From JBBQZP01 sp038207585 (GTDB lineage Bacteria > Pseudomonadota > Alphaproteobacteria > Rhodobacterales > Rhodobacteraceae): DNA of 13,630 nucleotides. Position 1 is the stretch's first letter. Each line of letters begins with the position of its first letter. The notes below the pieces were generated by a model, which had not been told where the DNA came from, ran no database searches, and worked only from the letters and a program-made list of their open reading frames with translations. This document shows, piece by piece, positions 1 through 6,147 of the stretch. The stretch is taken from the NCBI GenBank assembly GCA_038207585.1, contig JBBQZP010000057.1:1-13630 (forward strand). The letters are read 5' to 3'. The position numbers and the translations under genes were made by a program.

Positions 1-1
1 C

Positions 2-763
2 AGTGACGGTTGTGAGACAGGTACGCAGTGTCAGGATAATGGCCGCATCCATGACCATGAACTGGTCGAGGCAGTGCAGCGCATCGCGGGCAATGGCACT
101 GGCGACACGCGCTGGAAGGTGCCGGGCGTGCTCGACTGGTCGACGGGGGTCTACAACCCCGATGTCGAGATCAGCCGCGACACGACCACGCTTTATGCCT
201 CGGATCGCGATGTCTTCCTGTTCCTGGTCGATGATCGCAACCCGATCGAGGCGGGCCGTCTGCCCGACGGCTCCCCCGATCTCTACTTTCGGGGCTTCTA
301 CTGCTGGAACTCCGAGGTGGGCGCGAAGACCCTCTGCATCGCCAGCTTCTACCTGCGGGCCGTTTGCCAGAACCGGAATCTGTGGGGTGTCGAGGATTTC
401 CAGGAGATCAAGCTCCGCCACTCGAAAAACGCGGCCTCGCGCTTTGCGCATGAGGCAGCCCCGGCGCTGACACGGTTCGCAAATTCCTCGCCGCAGGGGT
501 TCGTGAACGGGATCAAGGCGGCGCGGCAGCAAATCGTTGCGCGGACCGACGAGGACCGGGATGACTTCCTGCGCAAACGCGGATTCTCGAAGGCGGAATC
601 TGGCAAGATCATCGAGAAGGTGCTGATGGAAGAGGGCCGCCCGCCGGAGTCGATTTTCGACTTCGTGCAGGGCATCACTCGGTTGGCGCGGGACAAGATC
701 CAGCAGGATGCCCGCCTCGACATGGAAGGGCGCGCCAAGAAGCTCCTCGACCGGGTCGGCTGA
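2..763 (+). CDS. DUF932 (phage/plasmid-like) protein, C-terminal part, 5' end outside the window
   Basis: The frame is open from base 2 with no stop upstream, so the gene begins outside the window; the first GTG inside it (position 74) is not a credible start. About 253 residues are visible. The block around FYCWNSEVGAKTL, then FYLRAVCQNRNLWGVE and LRHSK, is typical of DUF932 / TIGR03299-like proteins carried on plasmids, prophages and integrative elements. The C-terminal third (RGFSKAESGKIIEKVL, then a DFVQGITRLARDKI segment) is charged and helical, as in longer family members. The molecular function of DUF932 is not established. No membrane segment or signal peptide is visible. It sits at the outer edge of a region with other mobile-type debris, which suggests the end of an accessory island. 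Family confidence is good; boundaries are limited by the window. Confidence 0.75.
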   Translation, partial: SDGCETGTQCQDNGRIHDHELVEAVQRIAGNGTGDTRWKVPGVLDWSTGVYNPDVEISRDTTTLYASDRDVFLFLVDDRNPIEAGRLPDGSPDLYFRGFYCWNSEVGAKTLCIASFYLRAVCQNRNLWGVEDFQEIKLRHSKNAASRFAHEAAPALTRFANSSPQGFVNGIKAARQQIVARTDEDRDDFLRKRGFSKAESGKIIEKVLMEEGRPPESIFDFVQGITRLARDKIQQDARLDMEGRAKKLLDRVG

Positions 764-1052
764 AGCTGCTTGCCCAAGATAGCTGGCTGACGTCGACAGC
801 AGAGTTCAGATTGCGCAGCCCGTCCGTCAATGACTGATGCCTTGCGCAATCTTACCCGGTGGTCCCGACCTTCAAGAACCCACCTCAGGGTGCCACCACT
901 TTGGACGACTGCCCTTGTACGAGTGGCTTTCGGGCTTGATCTGCTTCAAGTGAGGTTTGTCGAAAGTTCCTGTCAGCAGTGCAATAATTGGGCTCTGCCT
1001 CAATTTGTGTGGCGCCACTATCCTGAAACGGGAAAATTCAGGAGGGATAGGC
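764..1052. other. stretch without a recognisable gene after the DUF932 protein
   Basis: No intact gene is supported. A 92-codon open frame (830-1108) has no ribosome site and no recognisable protein features. A 9-bp inverted repeat, GATTGCGCA (809-817) and TGCGCAATC (843-851), lies shortly after the DUF932 stop and might be a transcription end or a scar. From about 990 the sequence may belong to the ISL3-type remnant. Confidence 0.4.
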
Positions 1053-1210
1053 GTGAGTTCGAAAAAGCACTGGTCGCCCGGGGGCGAAGTTTCGGTTCAA
1101 AGCGTTGAGCGAAGTGATGCCGGCGGGTGGATTGCATCCGGCAATCTGGTACCAAAAGGTAGTTTCCGTCCCTTATGCGCCGCCCCGCAACCTCCGACAC
1201 TGGCACTGCG
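1053..1210 (+). pseudogene. probable ISL3-family transposase, N-terminal remnant
   Basis: A GTG at 1053 follows a strong GGAGGGA ribosome site (1041-1047). It opens a frame beginning SSKKHWSPGGEVSVQSVERS and DAGGWIASG, which resembles the N-terminus of ISL3-type transposases (a short basic start, then a V-x-x-V-E strand before the Cys-rich zinc-binding region). The next stretch still recalls a C-P-x-C-G zinc knuckle (RPLCAAP), then a frameshift gives RHWHC in another frame. Similarity is lost near 1210 and there is no catalytic domain. GGCTCTGCC at 991-999 could be the start of a left terminal inverted repeat, but no matching right end is present. The family call rests on remembered motif patterns, so it is tentative. 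Confidence 0.35.
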
Positions 1211-1239
1211 AAACCCCGAAATCCGCAAAGGAGACTGCC

Positions 1240-1404
1240 ATGTCTGACGACAAACACCTCAAGCAAGCCGTTCTGGACGAGTTGAATTGGGAACCCAGCG
1301 TCACAATGCCGCCAACATCGGTGCCGGTTTTGGACAGGGGGGCATTTGCCAAAACCCAAGCACGCTTGGGATACAGGGTGAAAAAACTGTCCGCATCCGC
1401 CTGA
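1240..1404 (+). pseudogene. decayed BON-domain (OsmY-type) protein gene
   Basis: The ATG at 1240 has a well-placed AAAGGAG ribosome site (1227-1233). The first 20 residues (MSDDKHLKQAVLDELNWEPS) are the usual opening of small BON-domain proteins, which are thought to bind membranes and are often stress-induced. After Val21 the expected next block, NAANIG, appears only in the +2-shifted frame (from about 1306). A T-G-H-L then K-H-A like piece appears in the third frame (1325-1365), and VKKLS returns in the original frame near 1378. The original frame stays open to a TGA at 1404, giving a 54-residue product instead of the usual 70-200 or more. Several indels within about 80 bp suggest a non-functional remnant, although a short peptide could still be made. 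Confidence 0.55.
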
Positions 1405-1586
1405 TGGAACCCTAGCATCGGGCGCGGTAACCCGGGCAGGTTCGGAAACTATTCATCCTTCGGGGTAAGCCCTGTTCCGCCGACCCGCGCCTTCACGCTG
1501 ATGCAGATTAAGCCCCGCACCCTTTCCCTGTGACAGACTCATTCGAACAGGCGGACCATTCGCTGATTCCCTTGGAGGTTGCGTTG

Positions 1587-2192
1587 ATGCCCGACACTCA
1601 GGTTCGTTTTCCCGACGAGATCAACGCCCCCATCGGCACCCACGCGCACAGATCAGGCATGCGCAGGGTGTTGCAGCTTGTGCCTGTTGCGCGTGCCAAT
1701 CGGTCCGCACCCATGGGCATTGCCGGCGCTGGCCCGACGGTTGCAAGCCTTCTGGCGCTGAACGCAGCGCTGATCGGGCGCAACAGCATCCTGCTGGCAG
1801 CGCTTGACCGCTATGGCAGAAAGGCGGGCATCGGGGCTGCGCACCGGGCAGAGAGCACAGCGTTGGCGCTGTCGCTCAGCGCCGCCCCGGCAGTGGTTGA
1901 CCCCGGTCTGGCCGCACCGGGCAGCCCTACCCCTAGCGCGCCATTCCTCTCAGGGTTGACGACACGGCAGGCGCAAGTCCTGCATCTGGTGCTGGCCGGG
2001 CACCCCAGCAAGAACATCGCCGCCGATCTGAACATCAGCCAGCGCACCGTTGAAAACCACCGCGCTGCGATCATGCGCCGCACCGGGGCTACATCCTTAC
2101 CTGCCCTTGCGCGGATGGCGGTCGGGGCCGCTGAAAGCGCCGATTGCAAAGCGGTGGTGCAGCCGTGCAGTTTGTCGCATGTCCACCTGTAA
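1587..2192 (+). CDS. LuxR/FixJ-type helix-turn-helix regulator without receiver domain
   Basis: The product is 201 aa. The ATG at 1587 is preferred over a GTG at 1530 because GGAGG (1574-1578) sits about 8 nt upstream of it. Residues 124-182 form a LuxR-type DNA-binding domain: LTTRQAQVLHLVLAG, then KNIAADLNISQRTVENHRAAI, including the conserved T-V-E-x-H-R of the recognition helix. The first 120 residues lack the Asp/Lys pocket of a response-regulator receiver and show no obvious autoinducer-binding domain; they are rich in Ala, Leu and Gly. It may therefore be a solo regulator or a response regulator whose sensing half has degenerated. It lies 82 bp upstream of the oxidoreductase on the same strand and could regulate it; no operator was recognised. 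The DNA-binding call is confident; the signal is unknown. Confidence 0.75.
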   Translation: MPDTQVRFPDEINAPIGTHAHRSGMRRVLQLVPVARANRSAPMGIAGAGPTVASLLALNAALIGRNSILLAALDRYGRKAGIGAAHRAESTALALSLSAAPAVVDPGLAAPGSPTPSAPFLSGLTTRQAQVLHLVLAGHPSKNIAADLNISQRTVENHRAAIMRRTGATSLPALARMAVGAAESADCKAVVQPCSLSHVHL

Positions 2193-2274
2193 CGTCGATT
2201 TGAACGGCGCAGGACGGATGGATTTGCCGATCCGCTGCGTTGACCCATGACCCCGCAACTTTCAGGAAACCCCC

Positions 2275-3312
2275 ATGCCCCAGACATCCGCCCACAACCG
2301 CCAGATCGTTCTGGCCGAGCGTCCGAAGGGCGAGCCGACTCCATCAACCCTGCGCCTTGAAACCGGACCAGTGCCAAGGGCGAGCAAGGGGCAAATGCTG
2401 CTGCGCACCGAATTTCTGTCGCTTGATCCTTATATGCGCGGCCGGATGAGCGACGCGCCGTCCTATGCTGCCCCGGTGGCGATAGATCAGGTGATGGGCG
2501 GTGGCACCGTGGCGCAGGTCGTCACCTCGGACGTCAATGGGTTCGCGCCCGGTGACTGGGTTCTCAGCTTCAGCGGCTGGCAGGATTTTGCGGTGTCTGA
2601 TGGCAAGGGCGTGACCAATCTCGGAGCGTCGCCGCAAAACCCCTCTTGGGCGCTGGGGATTCTGGGGATGCCGGGCTTTACCGCCTGGGCAGGCCTGACG
2701 CAGATCGGCGCGCCCAAAGCGGGCGAGACAATCTGCGTGGCCGCCGCCACCGGGCCGGTGGGCGCGACAGTGGGCCAGATCGGCAAGATCATGGGATGCC
2801 ATGTGATCGGCGTCGCGGGCGGGCCTGAGAAATGCGCCCATGCGGTGAAGACCTTGGGCTTTGATGTCTGCATCGACCACAAATCGACAGATTTCGCGGC
2901 CAAACTGAAAGCCGCCGCCCCCAAGGGCATTGACGTCTATTTCGAGAATGTCGGCGGCGCGGTTTTTGACGCCGTTCTGCCCCTGATGAACCCCGCCGGG
3001 CGTATCCCGGTCTGCGGTCTGGTGTCGCAATACAACGCAACCAGCCTGCCAGACGCGCCCGACCGCCTGTCGTGGCTGATGGGGCAGATCCTGCGCAAGC
3101 GGCTTACGATGCGGGGCTTTATCATATTTGACGATTTCGGCCCGCTTTACCCCAAGTTTGCGGCCCAGATCGCCGAGTGGATTGCGGCAGACAAGATCAA
3201 ATACCGCGAGGATATGGTTGAGGGTCTTGAGGCAGCACCAGACGCCTTCCGGGGCATGCTGCGCGGCAAGAATTTCGGCAAGGTCGTCGTGCGCGTCGGC
3301 CCCGGCGGCTGA
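2275..3312 (+). CDS. NADP-dependent medium-chain oxidoreductase (CurA / prostaglandin reductase-like)
   Basis: The protein is 345 aa, the normal length for the zinc-independent MDR subgroup that includes E. coli CurA and leukotriene B4 12-hydroxydehydrogenase. These enzymes reduce the alpha,beta double bond of enones and enals with NADPH. The family signature LSLDPYMRGRM is at residues 48-58. The nucleotide-binding Rossmann turn AAATGPVGATVGQIGK is at 156-171, followed by VYFENVGG (221-228). The C-terminal block GMLRGKNFGKVVVRV (327-341) is also typical. No zinc-ligand cysteine pattern is visible. The protein should be soluble and cytoplasmic. The ATG at 2275 has only a weak AGGAA-like site, but the N-terminus matches the family. 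The stop codon lies inside a strong hairpin. A decayed C-terminus of a second copy lies about 700 bp downstream. The physiological substrate cannot be read from sequence. Confidence 0.9.
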   Translation: MPQTSAHNRQIVLAERPKGEPTPSTLRLETGPVPRASKGQMLLRTEFLSLDPYMRGRMSDAPSYAAPVAIDQVMGGGTVAQVVTSDVNGFAPGDWVLSFSGWQDFAVSDGKGVTNLGASPQNPSWALGILGMPGFTAWAGLTQIGAPKAGETICVAAATGPVGATVGQIGKIMGCHVIGVAGGPEKCAHAVKTLGFDVCIDHKSTDFAAKLKAAAPKGIDVYFENVGGAVFDAVLPLMNPAGRIPVCGLVSQYNATSLPDAPDRLSWLMGQILRKRLTMRGFIIFDDFGPLYPKFAAQIAEWIAADKIKYREDMVEGLEAAPDAFRGMLRGKNFGKVVVRVGPGG

Positions 3313-3333
3313 CCAAAGGCAGCCGCCGGGGCC
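3298..3333. terminator. perfect 13-bp GC-rich hairpin at the end of the oxidoreductase gene
   Basis: GGCCCCGGCGGCT (3298-3310) pairs perfectly with AGCCGCCGGGGCC (3321-3333) around a 10-nt loop, and the left arm runs into the TGA stop (3310-3312). It is placed to end transcription of the oxidoreductase. No T-run follows on either strand, so it is not a canonical intrinsic terminator; it may act with Rho, protect the 3' end, or serve both strands. Confidence 0.6.
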
Positions 3334-3345
3334 TGTCAAACGCTC

Positions 3346-3450
3346 CTAAATCGTCGTCAGGCGCAGATAGGGGCGCACTTCGGTCCAGCCTTGCGGGAAC
3401 AGCTTTTCCGCTTCAGCGGTCTTGATCGACGGCAGAAAGATGCTGCCGTG
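3346..3450 (-). pseudogene. possible peroxiredoxin (1-Cys/Prx6-like) C-terminal remnant
   Basis: Read on the minus strand, this stretch ends ..FLPSIKTAEAEKLFPQGW, then TEVRPYLRLTTI and a TAG stop. That pattern (E-A-x-x-x-F-P-x-G-W, then K/R-P-Y-L-R) is what I would expect at the C-terminus of 1-Cys peroxiredoxins. The open frame continues to an ATG at 3537, but residues upstream do not resemble the peroxiredoxin core. There is no peroxidatic Cys motif and no ribosome site. It is either a stranded gene end or a 63-aa orphan. The family assignment rests on a short motif and is uncertain. Confidence 0.3.
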
Positions 3451-3526
3451 CTGATCCAGATTACGGCCCGCGTTATTGCGCGGGTTCGCAAAACGGAACG
3501 CAATCGGCACCCCGCGTTGAACGAAC

Positions 3527-3540
3527 GTGATCGACATCAG
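3527..3540 (+). promoter_or_regulatory. FNR-like dyad upstream of the DUF3775 gene
   Basis: GTGATCGACATCAG contains TGAT-N4-ATCA and differs from the FNR/Anr/FnrL consensus TTGAT-N4-ATCAA only at the two outermost bases. Its end is 54 nt before the DUF3775 start codon. If it acted at -41.5, transcription would begin near 3575 with a possible -10 at TACTGA (3563-3568). The 15-bp core TGATCGACATCAGTC recurs upstream of the Crp/Fnr gene. It also overlaps the minus-strand remnant frame, so coincidence is possible. Confidence 0.35.
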
Positions 3541-3594
3541 TCTGGCCGCGCAGCCAGCGTGTTACTGAACACCCCTAGTTTGCAGGAGAATCCC

Positions 3595-3987
3595 ATGGCT
3601 GCCCTTCCCTTTGACAGTGCCGAAATCGAGGAATTGGTGTTGCGGCTCAACGCCGTGATGGCAAAAGAGGGGATGGATATTCCCGACCTTGGCGGCAATG
3701 CCTCGGACGACGAGGTGGCCGAGACGTTGCAAGAAACCGAAGGCGATCTGAGCCGCGACGAGATCACCCAAGAGATCGAAAGCATGAACGATGAGCAAAA
3801 GGACGGGCTGGTTGCCCTGTTCTGGATCGGTCGCGGTGACGCGGAACCCGCCGAGTGGGAGGCGACCAAGGCTCTTGCCCGCCAACAACACGAAGGCTTG
3901 GTCAGCCGCTATCTGCTGGGCCAGCCGGAAGTAGGGGAATTCCTGACGACGGGTCTGGAGAAGATGCTCGAATACGGGGTGGACTGA
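3595..3987 (+). CDS. DUF3775 family protein
   Basis: The protein is 130 aa, and its ATG at 3595 is preceded by AGGAG (3584-3588) with good spacing. The central part, EQKDGLVALFWIGRGDAEPA then EWEATKALA (about residues 65-93), matches the DUF3775 core, where a W-I-G-R-G motif precedes an acidic helix. The N-terminal half is strongly acidic (many Asp/Glu between residues 30 and 65), and the C-terminus (RYLLGQPEVGEFLTTGLEKM) is helical. It has no signal peptide or membrane segment, so it is probably cytoplasmic. The family function is unknown. The gene appears monocistronic, between the oxidoreductase terminator region and a decayed gene end, with an FNR-like dyad upstream. Family confidence is good. 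Confidence 0.8.
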   Translation: MAALPFDSAEIEELVLRLNAVMAKEGMDIPDLGGNASDDEVAETLQETEGDLSRDEITQEIESMNDEQKDGLVALFWIGRGDAEPAEWEATKALARQQHEGLVSRYLLGQPEVGEFLTTGLEKMLEYGVD

Positions 3988-3993
3988 CGGCGA

Positions 3994-4142
3994 TGCTAAG
4001 TCTTGCGGCCCATTTCAGACCGCCAATCGCCGCCCACAGGTTTACTTGAAATCCCGCTCAGGCCAGTTACGGAATGGCTTGCATTATGCCCGGATCTTTG
4101 TGGGCATGTTGCGAGGCGAGAATTTCGGCAAGGTGGTCGCGT
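3994..4142 (+). pseudogene. C-terminal remnant of a second CurA-like oxidoreductase
   Basis: The frame reading RNGLHYARIFVGMLRGENFG then KVV (4070-4138) matches the end of the intact oxidoreductase upstream (APDAFRGMLRGKNFGKVVV). LKSRSGQLRNGL (4046-4081) lines up with the family's L-K-Y-R-E-D-x-V-E-x-G-L. Before that, a one-base shift is needed to continue the similarity: LAAH and IAAH (about 4000-4036) correspond to FAAQIAEWIAAD. Roughly the last 50-55 codons of a paralogue are left, with at least one frameshift, and nothing remains of the rest. The tail frame runs into the end of the convergent hydrolase gene. It is in the same orientation as the intact gene, consistent with an old tandem copy or a recombination scar. 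Confidence 0.65.
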
Positions 4143-4166
4143 TCACGTCGGCAGGGGTGATAAAGC

Positions 4167-5579
4167 CTAACCCTGAAACAACGGAAAGCTGACCCCTAGC
4201 GCCCATGCCAGAACCACCCCAAGCGCCAGCCCCGATGACAGCGGCCCGGCCCGGCGCGACACATCCCGCCCCATCGTGCCAAAGACCAGATAGAACAGGA
4301 CCAGCACCGGCGCGATCATGATCAAAAAGAACAGGTTCTCGAAATCGAGGGCAACGGCGATGCCCAGCGACACCAGAAATCCGATGCGGATGCACGCCCG
4401 TGTGAAAACCCGGCTTTGGGCAGTCAGGATGGCATCGGCTACCATATAGGGCAGCGCCCCGATCATCAGGACGGCGATGATCCACAGCCGCCCCGGTGTC
4501 GGCGAGAAATTCGCGGCATAGCGGTCAAGGGCAAAGCCAAACACCGCGCACCAGACCAAAAGCACCGCAAATGCGCGCCATGAGACCTGCAACCTGAGCA
4601 ATCCCCAGAACGCCAGCAGACCCAGTTGCAGGGTGCCGTAGATGAACAGATGCACGCCCAGATAATCAGCCACCAGAACCGGCAGGAATTGCGGGTTCAG
4701 CGGCACCGCGATTGCAGGTGCCAGCAGAGCGGGCAACAGGATCAGAACAGCGGTTTGCCGACCACTGGGGCGCGGATCGCTCAAATCTGTCTGCGGCAGA
4801 ACCCCCGCGATGGTGCGAAAAATCAACACCAGTCCGGCCAATAGTCCAAGGATCGCCCAGCCGGTCGGCGGGATGCTGACATCCGATGTGCGATCGTAAG
4901 CCCGGTCGAGCCACGCAACTGCCGCGGCCCGCCCGGCGCGGCTGTGCAGCACCGACACATGCTCGGTAAAGGGTGCCACAAGGGCGCTGCGGATGACGGT
5001 GCCTTGCGTCGCCGTATCCCCTTCGGTGGCAGCAGGATCGACCATCTGCACGGCCTTTTGCGCAAAGGCGCGCAACTGCGGCTCCCACGCACCCGATATC
5101 AACAACAGATCGGCGGGCGTCACCGCATCAACCGCGTCCGAAAAGGCTGAAATCAGAACGACCGGACCGATATCAGACCGCCCCGCCGCCACCCGGACCA
5201 GAACATCGGTCGCCATCGAATGGCCCAGCAGGGCGACCTTTTCCCCCTTTGGCGCGACAGCGTCGATCACTGCAGCGGTCTGATCCACCAACAGCCGGGT
5301 CGTCCCGTCAACCGACGTGACATCGCCCGACATTGGCACGGGATTGCGGCCATGCCCCAGAAATTCAAACACAAACACGCGGTATCCCGCCTGCGCCAGC
5401 GGCAGGGCATAGCCCTGCATCATCTGCTGAGATCCGGCGAACCCATGCGCGATCACGACCACCGGCCCATCTGCGCCGGGCAGTGCGTATTGCGTAACGG
5501 GGGTCTGCCCGACGGTAAAGGACCTGATCCCGACACCCTGACGCGCTCCTTCAAGGATGCCCAGCGACAGCACAATCAA
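4167..5579 (-). CDS. alpha/beta hydrolase with C-terminal multi-spanning membrane domain
   Basis: The protein is about 470 aa in two parts. Residues 35-225 form an alpha/beta hydrolase: the oxyanion-hole motif VVVIAHGFAGS (40-50), a FEFLGHGRN turn (71-79), and the nucleophile elbow LLGHSMA (117-123) with Ser121. His207 in FTEHVSV is a candidate catalytic His. Residues 241-468 hold about seven hydrophobic segments (near 241-261, 276-294, 303-327, 334-351, 364-385, 396-433 probably two, 449-467). A hydrophobic N-terminus anchors the enzyme, so the hydrolase domain probably faces the periplasm between membrane segments. The substrate is unknown; a lipid or ester is possible. The start is uncertain: TTG at 5579 is the first usual start codon, but the open frame extends upstream to a TAA near 5630 through LRPYLAII, as if part of the first membrane helix lies before it. 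Confidence 0.75.
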   Translation of the reverse strand: MIVLSLGILEGARQGVGIRSFTVGQTPVTQYALPGADGPVVVIAHGFAGSQQMMQGYALPLAQAGYRVFVFEFLGHGRNPVPMSGDVTSVDGTTRLLVDQTAAVIDAVAPKGEKVALLGHSMATDVLVRVAAGRSDIGPVVLISAFSDAVDAVTPADLLLISGAWEPQLRAFAQKAVQMVDPAATEGDTATQGTVIRSALVAPFTEHVSVLHSRAGRAAAVAWLDRAYDRTSDVSIPPTGWAILGLLAGLVLIFRTIAGVLPQTDLSDPRPSGRQTAVLILLPALLAPAIAVPLNPQFLPVLVADYLGVHLFIYGTLQLGLLAFWGLLRLQVSWRAFAVLLVWCAVFGFALDRYAANFSPTPGRLWIIAVLMIGALPYMVADAILTAQSRVFTRACIRIGFLVSLGIAVALDFENLFFLIMIAPVLVLFYLVFGTMGRDVSRRAGPLSSGLALGVVLAWALGVSFPLFQG

Positions 5580-5752
5580 AATGATCGCCAGATAGGGTCT
5601 CAGCGTCCTGACTCCGGTGACGGCCTGTTAAGCGCCCCTTGGTCGGTGGCTGCAAATGGCGTGTCCGGGTTTGTCCCACGGGCGGATGCGGATTGCCAAG
5701 AAAATTCCTGCGCGGGATGGGCAAATCCGCAGCGCCCGGTTGTAAACCTTGC

Positions 5753-5989
5753 CTATCCCCGGCGCACCGAATTTCCGCCGGCGATGATGCGGTTGATCAA
5801 CGCCGCGACCCCTTTGTGCATGACCATATCAGCGTCCGACCCGTGCGCGTTGTCATGCGTTGCCGCCGCGTCGCGCAGAACGCCCAGTATTTCATGCTCG
5901 GGCAGGATGTCCGCGTCATTCAGCGCCAACATCAGGGCCTCGCAAATCGACAGCGCAGCGATACCTGAATATGTGCTATTCTCTGCCAT
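5753..5989 (-). CDS. conserved small protein of 78 aa, unknown function
   Basis: The ATG at 5989 follows an AAAGG-like site about 11 nt upstream. The sequence looks like a folded, mostly helical small protein: TYSGIAALSICEALMLALND, then LPEHEILGVLRDAAATH and a C-terminal GVAALINRIIAGGNSVRR. The acidic and basic residues are spaced as in a soluble helical bundle, with no signal peptide. I recall similar short proteins in Rhodobacteraceae but no named domain. It is transcribed divergently from the Crp/Fnr regulator, and the FNR-like dyad lies between them, so the two may share control. It is unlikely to be a shadow, since no gene lies opposite. Function is unknown. Confidence 0.65.
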   Translation of the reverse strand: MAENSTYSGIAALSICEALMLALNDADILPEHEILGVLRDAAATHDNAHGSDADMVMHKGVAALINRIIAGGNSVRRG

Positions 5990-6076
5990 GTTATTGGGCC
6001 TTTGTGTAAAATGAAGCCTGCGCAGTGGGTTTGCAGGGTGGTTCCGGCAATGTTTCAGTCATTCGTTGCCTTGGCG

Positions 6077-6090
6077 CTGATCGACATCAG
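6077..6090 (+). promoter_or_regulatory. FNR-like dyad upstream of the Crp/Fnr-family gene
   Basis: CTGATCGACATCAG is a near-palindrome that differs from the FNR-type consensus TTGAT-N4-ATCAA only at the outer bases. It lies in the divergent promoter region between the 78-aa gene and the regulator, ending 57 nt before the regulator's start codon. A class II position (-41.5) would put the start of transcription near 6125, with a possible -10 at TAGGGA (6112-6117). The downstream regulator or a genomic FnrL could bind it; this is inference. Confidence 0.45.
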
Positions 6091-6147
6091 TCACCGACAC
6101 GATTTCTTTGCTAGGGATTTACCGCGTCAGGCTGGAAAGGGTTGATT

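Noticed and set aside
830..1108. 92-codon plus-strand open frame in the gap after the DUF932 gene
   Set aside because: No ribosome site, no family features, and its 3' part overlaps the probable transposase remnant in another frame.
1403..1428. GGAAC-N16-GTAAC resembling an EcfG-type stress promoter
   Set aside because: The -10 part does not match CGTT, and no well-placed gene follows within a usual leader length.
2344..3339. 331-codon open frame on the minus strand opposite the oxidoreductase
   Set aside because: It mirrors a well-supported gene, is rich in His/Arg/Gly, and has no recognisable domain or ribosome site.
5220..6014. 264-codon open frame on the plus strand opposite the hydrolase N-terminus and the 78-aa gene
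   Set aside because: Composition is that of a shadow frame, and it would run over two better supported minus-strand genes.
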